Shown: positions 5,759 through 6,491 of the stretch, in pieces | How the letters are laid out: the number at the start of each line of letters is the position of its first letter | Numbering within the stretch: position 1 is the first letter of the stretch | Assembly: GCA_002333125.1 (NCBI GenBank) | Contig: DDBM01000129.1 | Location: forward strand, 48,053 to 54,543 | Direction: 5' to 3' | DNA from: Moraxellaceae bacterium UBA2032 | GTDB lineage: Bacteria; Pseudomonadota; Gammaproteobacteria; Pseudomonadales; Moraxellaceae | DNA length: 6,491 bases | The notes under the pieces: generated by a model | The model's input: the letters and a program-made list of their open reading frames with translations, nothing else | The model's database searches: none | What the model was told of the DNA's origin: nothing | Translations under genes and position numbers: made by a program

Positions 5759-5851
5759 CTTTTTTAAAATAACTCAAGATGCACTATTGCTTGATAACTG
5801 CTCAAATAGAAAAAATAAGTAAATTTGGTGTGTTTTTTGCGCTGATTTTGG

Positions 5852-5880
5852 TTGACAAAGAAGAAGTGTGGTGACTTAGA
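5852..5880 (+). promoter_or_regulatory. Weak candidate promoter for the SpmA-like gene
   Basis: A perfect -35 hexamer TTGACA (5852-5857) is followed after 17 nt by CTTAGA (5875-5880), a poor -10 but preceded by an extended -10 TG (5872-5873). The predicted leader to ATG 6003 is about 115 nt. The site is about 95 nt downstream of the DnaA boxes. Confidence 0.25.
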
Positions 5881-6002
5881 GCGAATAAGCCTATTTTTGT
5901 TAAAAAAGAGCTGTTATCAAATAAAAATAATCTTCGACAACTGCGCTGTAAACAGACAAACTTTGTTTTTGTTGCCAATTAGCTGACTGGAAAAAAGAGC
6001 TT

Positions 6003-6491
6003 ATGTTAAATCGTTTATGGCCAGCTTTGTTTTTGATGGCCTTTTTTAGTTGTTTGTATCAGGCGATATTGGGTCATCCCGAAGTTTTAGCGCAAACCAT
6101 TGAGGCCAGTTTTAAAACGGCAAAATTGGCAGTCGAAATTGCCATTGGCTTGGTAGGGCTGTTGTGTTTTTGGTTGGGCTTATTTCAGATTGCCGAAAAA
6201 AGTGGCTTAACCGATAAACTCGCATGGTTGCTTACGCCCTTGTTTCAAAAGTTAATGCCCGATGTCCCCAAAGGACATCCTGCCATTGGCTCGGTGACGC
6301 TTAATATGGCGGCCAATCTGTTAGGTTTAGATAATGCCGCTACGCCAATGGGCTTAAAAGCCATGAAAGACTTACAAAGTCTTAACCCTAATCCTGATAC
6401 TGCCAGTAATCCACAGATTCTATTTTTAGTGATTAATACCTCTTCTATTACCTTAATTCCTGTTAGCATTTTTATGTATAGAGCGCAATTT
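6003..6491 (+). CDS. SpmA-like nucleoside recognition (Gate) domain membrane protein, N-terminal 163 residues (3' end off window)
   Basis: The frame is open from ATG 6003 to the right edge, 163 residues without a stop, preceded by AAGAG 3 nt upstream. Hydrophobic segments lie near residues 6-23, 44-63 and 138-157. The diagnostic stretch is KGHPAIGSVTLNMAANLLG (90-108) running into LDNAATPMGLKAM (109-121), the signature of SpmA and related Gate-domain proteins. In Bacillus, SpmA and SpmB act in spore core dehydration. In non-sporulating Proteobacteria homologues are widespread, often as a single SpmA-SpmB fusion of about 400 residues, with no firmly assigned substrate; transport across the inner membrane is inferred. 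Whether this gene is such a fusion cannot be seen here. The family call is firm; the role is not. Confidence 0.85.
   Translation, partial: MLNRLWPALFLMAFFSCLYQAILGHPEVLAQTIEASFKTAKLAVEIAIGLVGLLCFWLGLFQIAEKSGLTDKLAWLLTPLFQKLMPDVPKGHPAIGSVTLNMAANLLGLDNAATPMGLKAMKDLQSLNPNPDTASNPQILFLVINTSSITLIPVSIFMYRAQF

Larger units (their letters stand above)
5372..6002. other. 631-nt AT-rich intergenic region
   Basis: No convincing gene is visible in either strand between the divergent transglycosylase and SpmA-like genes. Positions 5440-5700 are extremely A/T-rich with many A and T runs. They contain an IHF-type site (5625-5637) and inverted AAAGTGCTT cores (5571-5579, 5640-5648). Next come DnaA boxes (5724-5758) and then a less AT-rich stretch with a TTGACA hexamer (5852-5857). 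No GATC site was noticed between 5440 and 5760, unlike the enteric oriC. The region is unusually long and structured for a simple divergent promoter. Confidence 0.6.

Noticed and set aside
5667..5822. A 51-codon open frame (ATG to TAA) spanning the DnaA boxes, reading LSTELSTG across the two boxes
   Set aside because: It has no ribosome site before the ATG, no recognisable domain, and its repeated residues are just the translation of the DnaA-box repeat.

Overview
The window looks like chromosomal DNA of an AT-rich gammaproteobacterium. The evidence is gene content: a BolA protein, a SirB2 membrane protein, a two-domain fatty acyl reductase of the Marinobacter type, a ParA-like ATPase and a DUF4124/SLT lytic transglycosylase. 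From memory, the reductase and ParA-like sequences resemble proteins of Pseudomonadales (Marinobacter, Psychrobacter, Acinetobacter), so a lipid-storing relative of that group is a reasonable guess. No marker gene in the window settles the taxonomy. I see no rRNA, tRNA, transposase, integrase, phage gene, CRISPR array or toxin-antitoxin pair.

Layout, left to right. Positions 1-572 (minus) carry the N-terminal part of a ferritin-like diiron protein that runs off the left edge. A 129-nt divergent spacer with a small tandem repeat separates it from bolA (702-1007, plus) and a SirB2-family gene (1015-1392, plus); these two are 7 nt apart and probably co-transcribed. They converge on a long fatty acyl-CoA/ACP reductase gene (1515-3491, minus). 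A 280-nt divergent spacer with two palindromes and a consensus-like -10 box leads to an orphan ParA-like ATPase (3772-4560, plus). This converges on a secreted lytic transglycosylase (4694-5371, minus). A 631-nt, very AT-rich, apparently non-coding spacer follows; it holds two perfect DnaA boxes, a third degenerate one and an IHF-type site. The right edge is the start of an SpmA-like nucleoside-recognition (Gate) membrane protein (6003 onward, plus).

The genes do not form one pathway. BolA (iron-sulfur/stress), the reductase (fatty alcohol or wax ester synthesis), the transglycosylase (peptidoglycan) and ParA (positioning on the nucleoid) are separate housekeeping or accessory functions. The most unusual material is between genes. 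Both convergent junctions carry the same family of short TGAGCGGAGTCGAA-type repeats starting right at the stop codon of the plus-strand gene, each followed by a perfect stem-loop. The reductase promoter appears to be embedded in palindromes. The DnaA-box cluster next to an AT-rich tract resembles an origin or a DnaA-controlled site. I found no convincing new multi-gene system.
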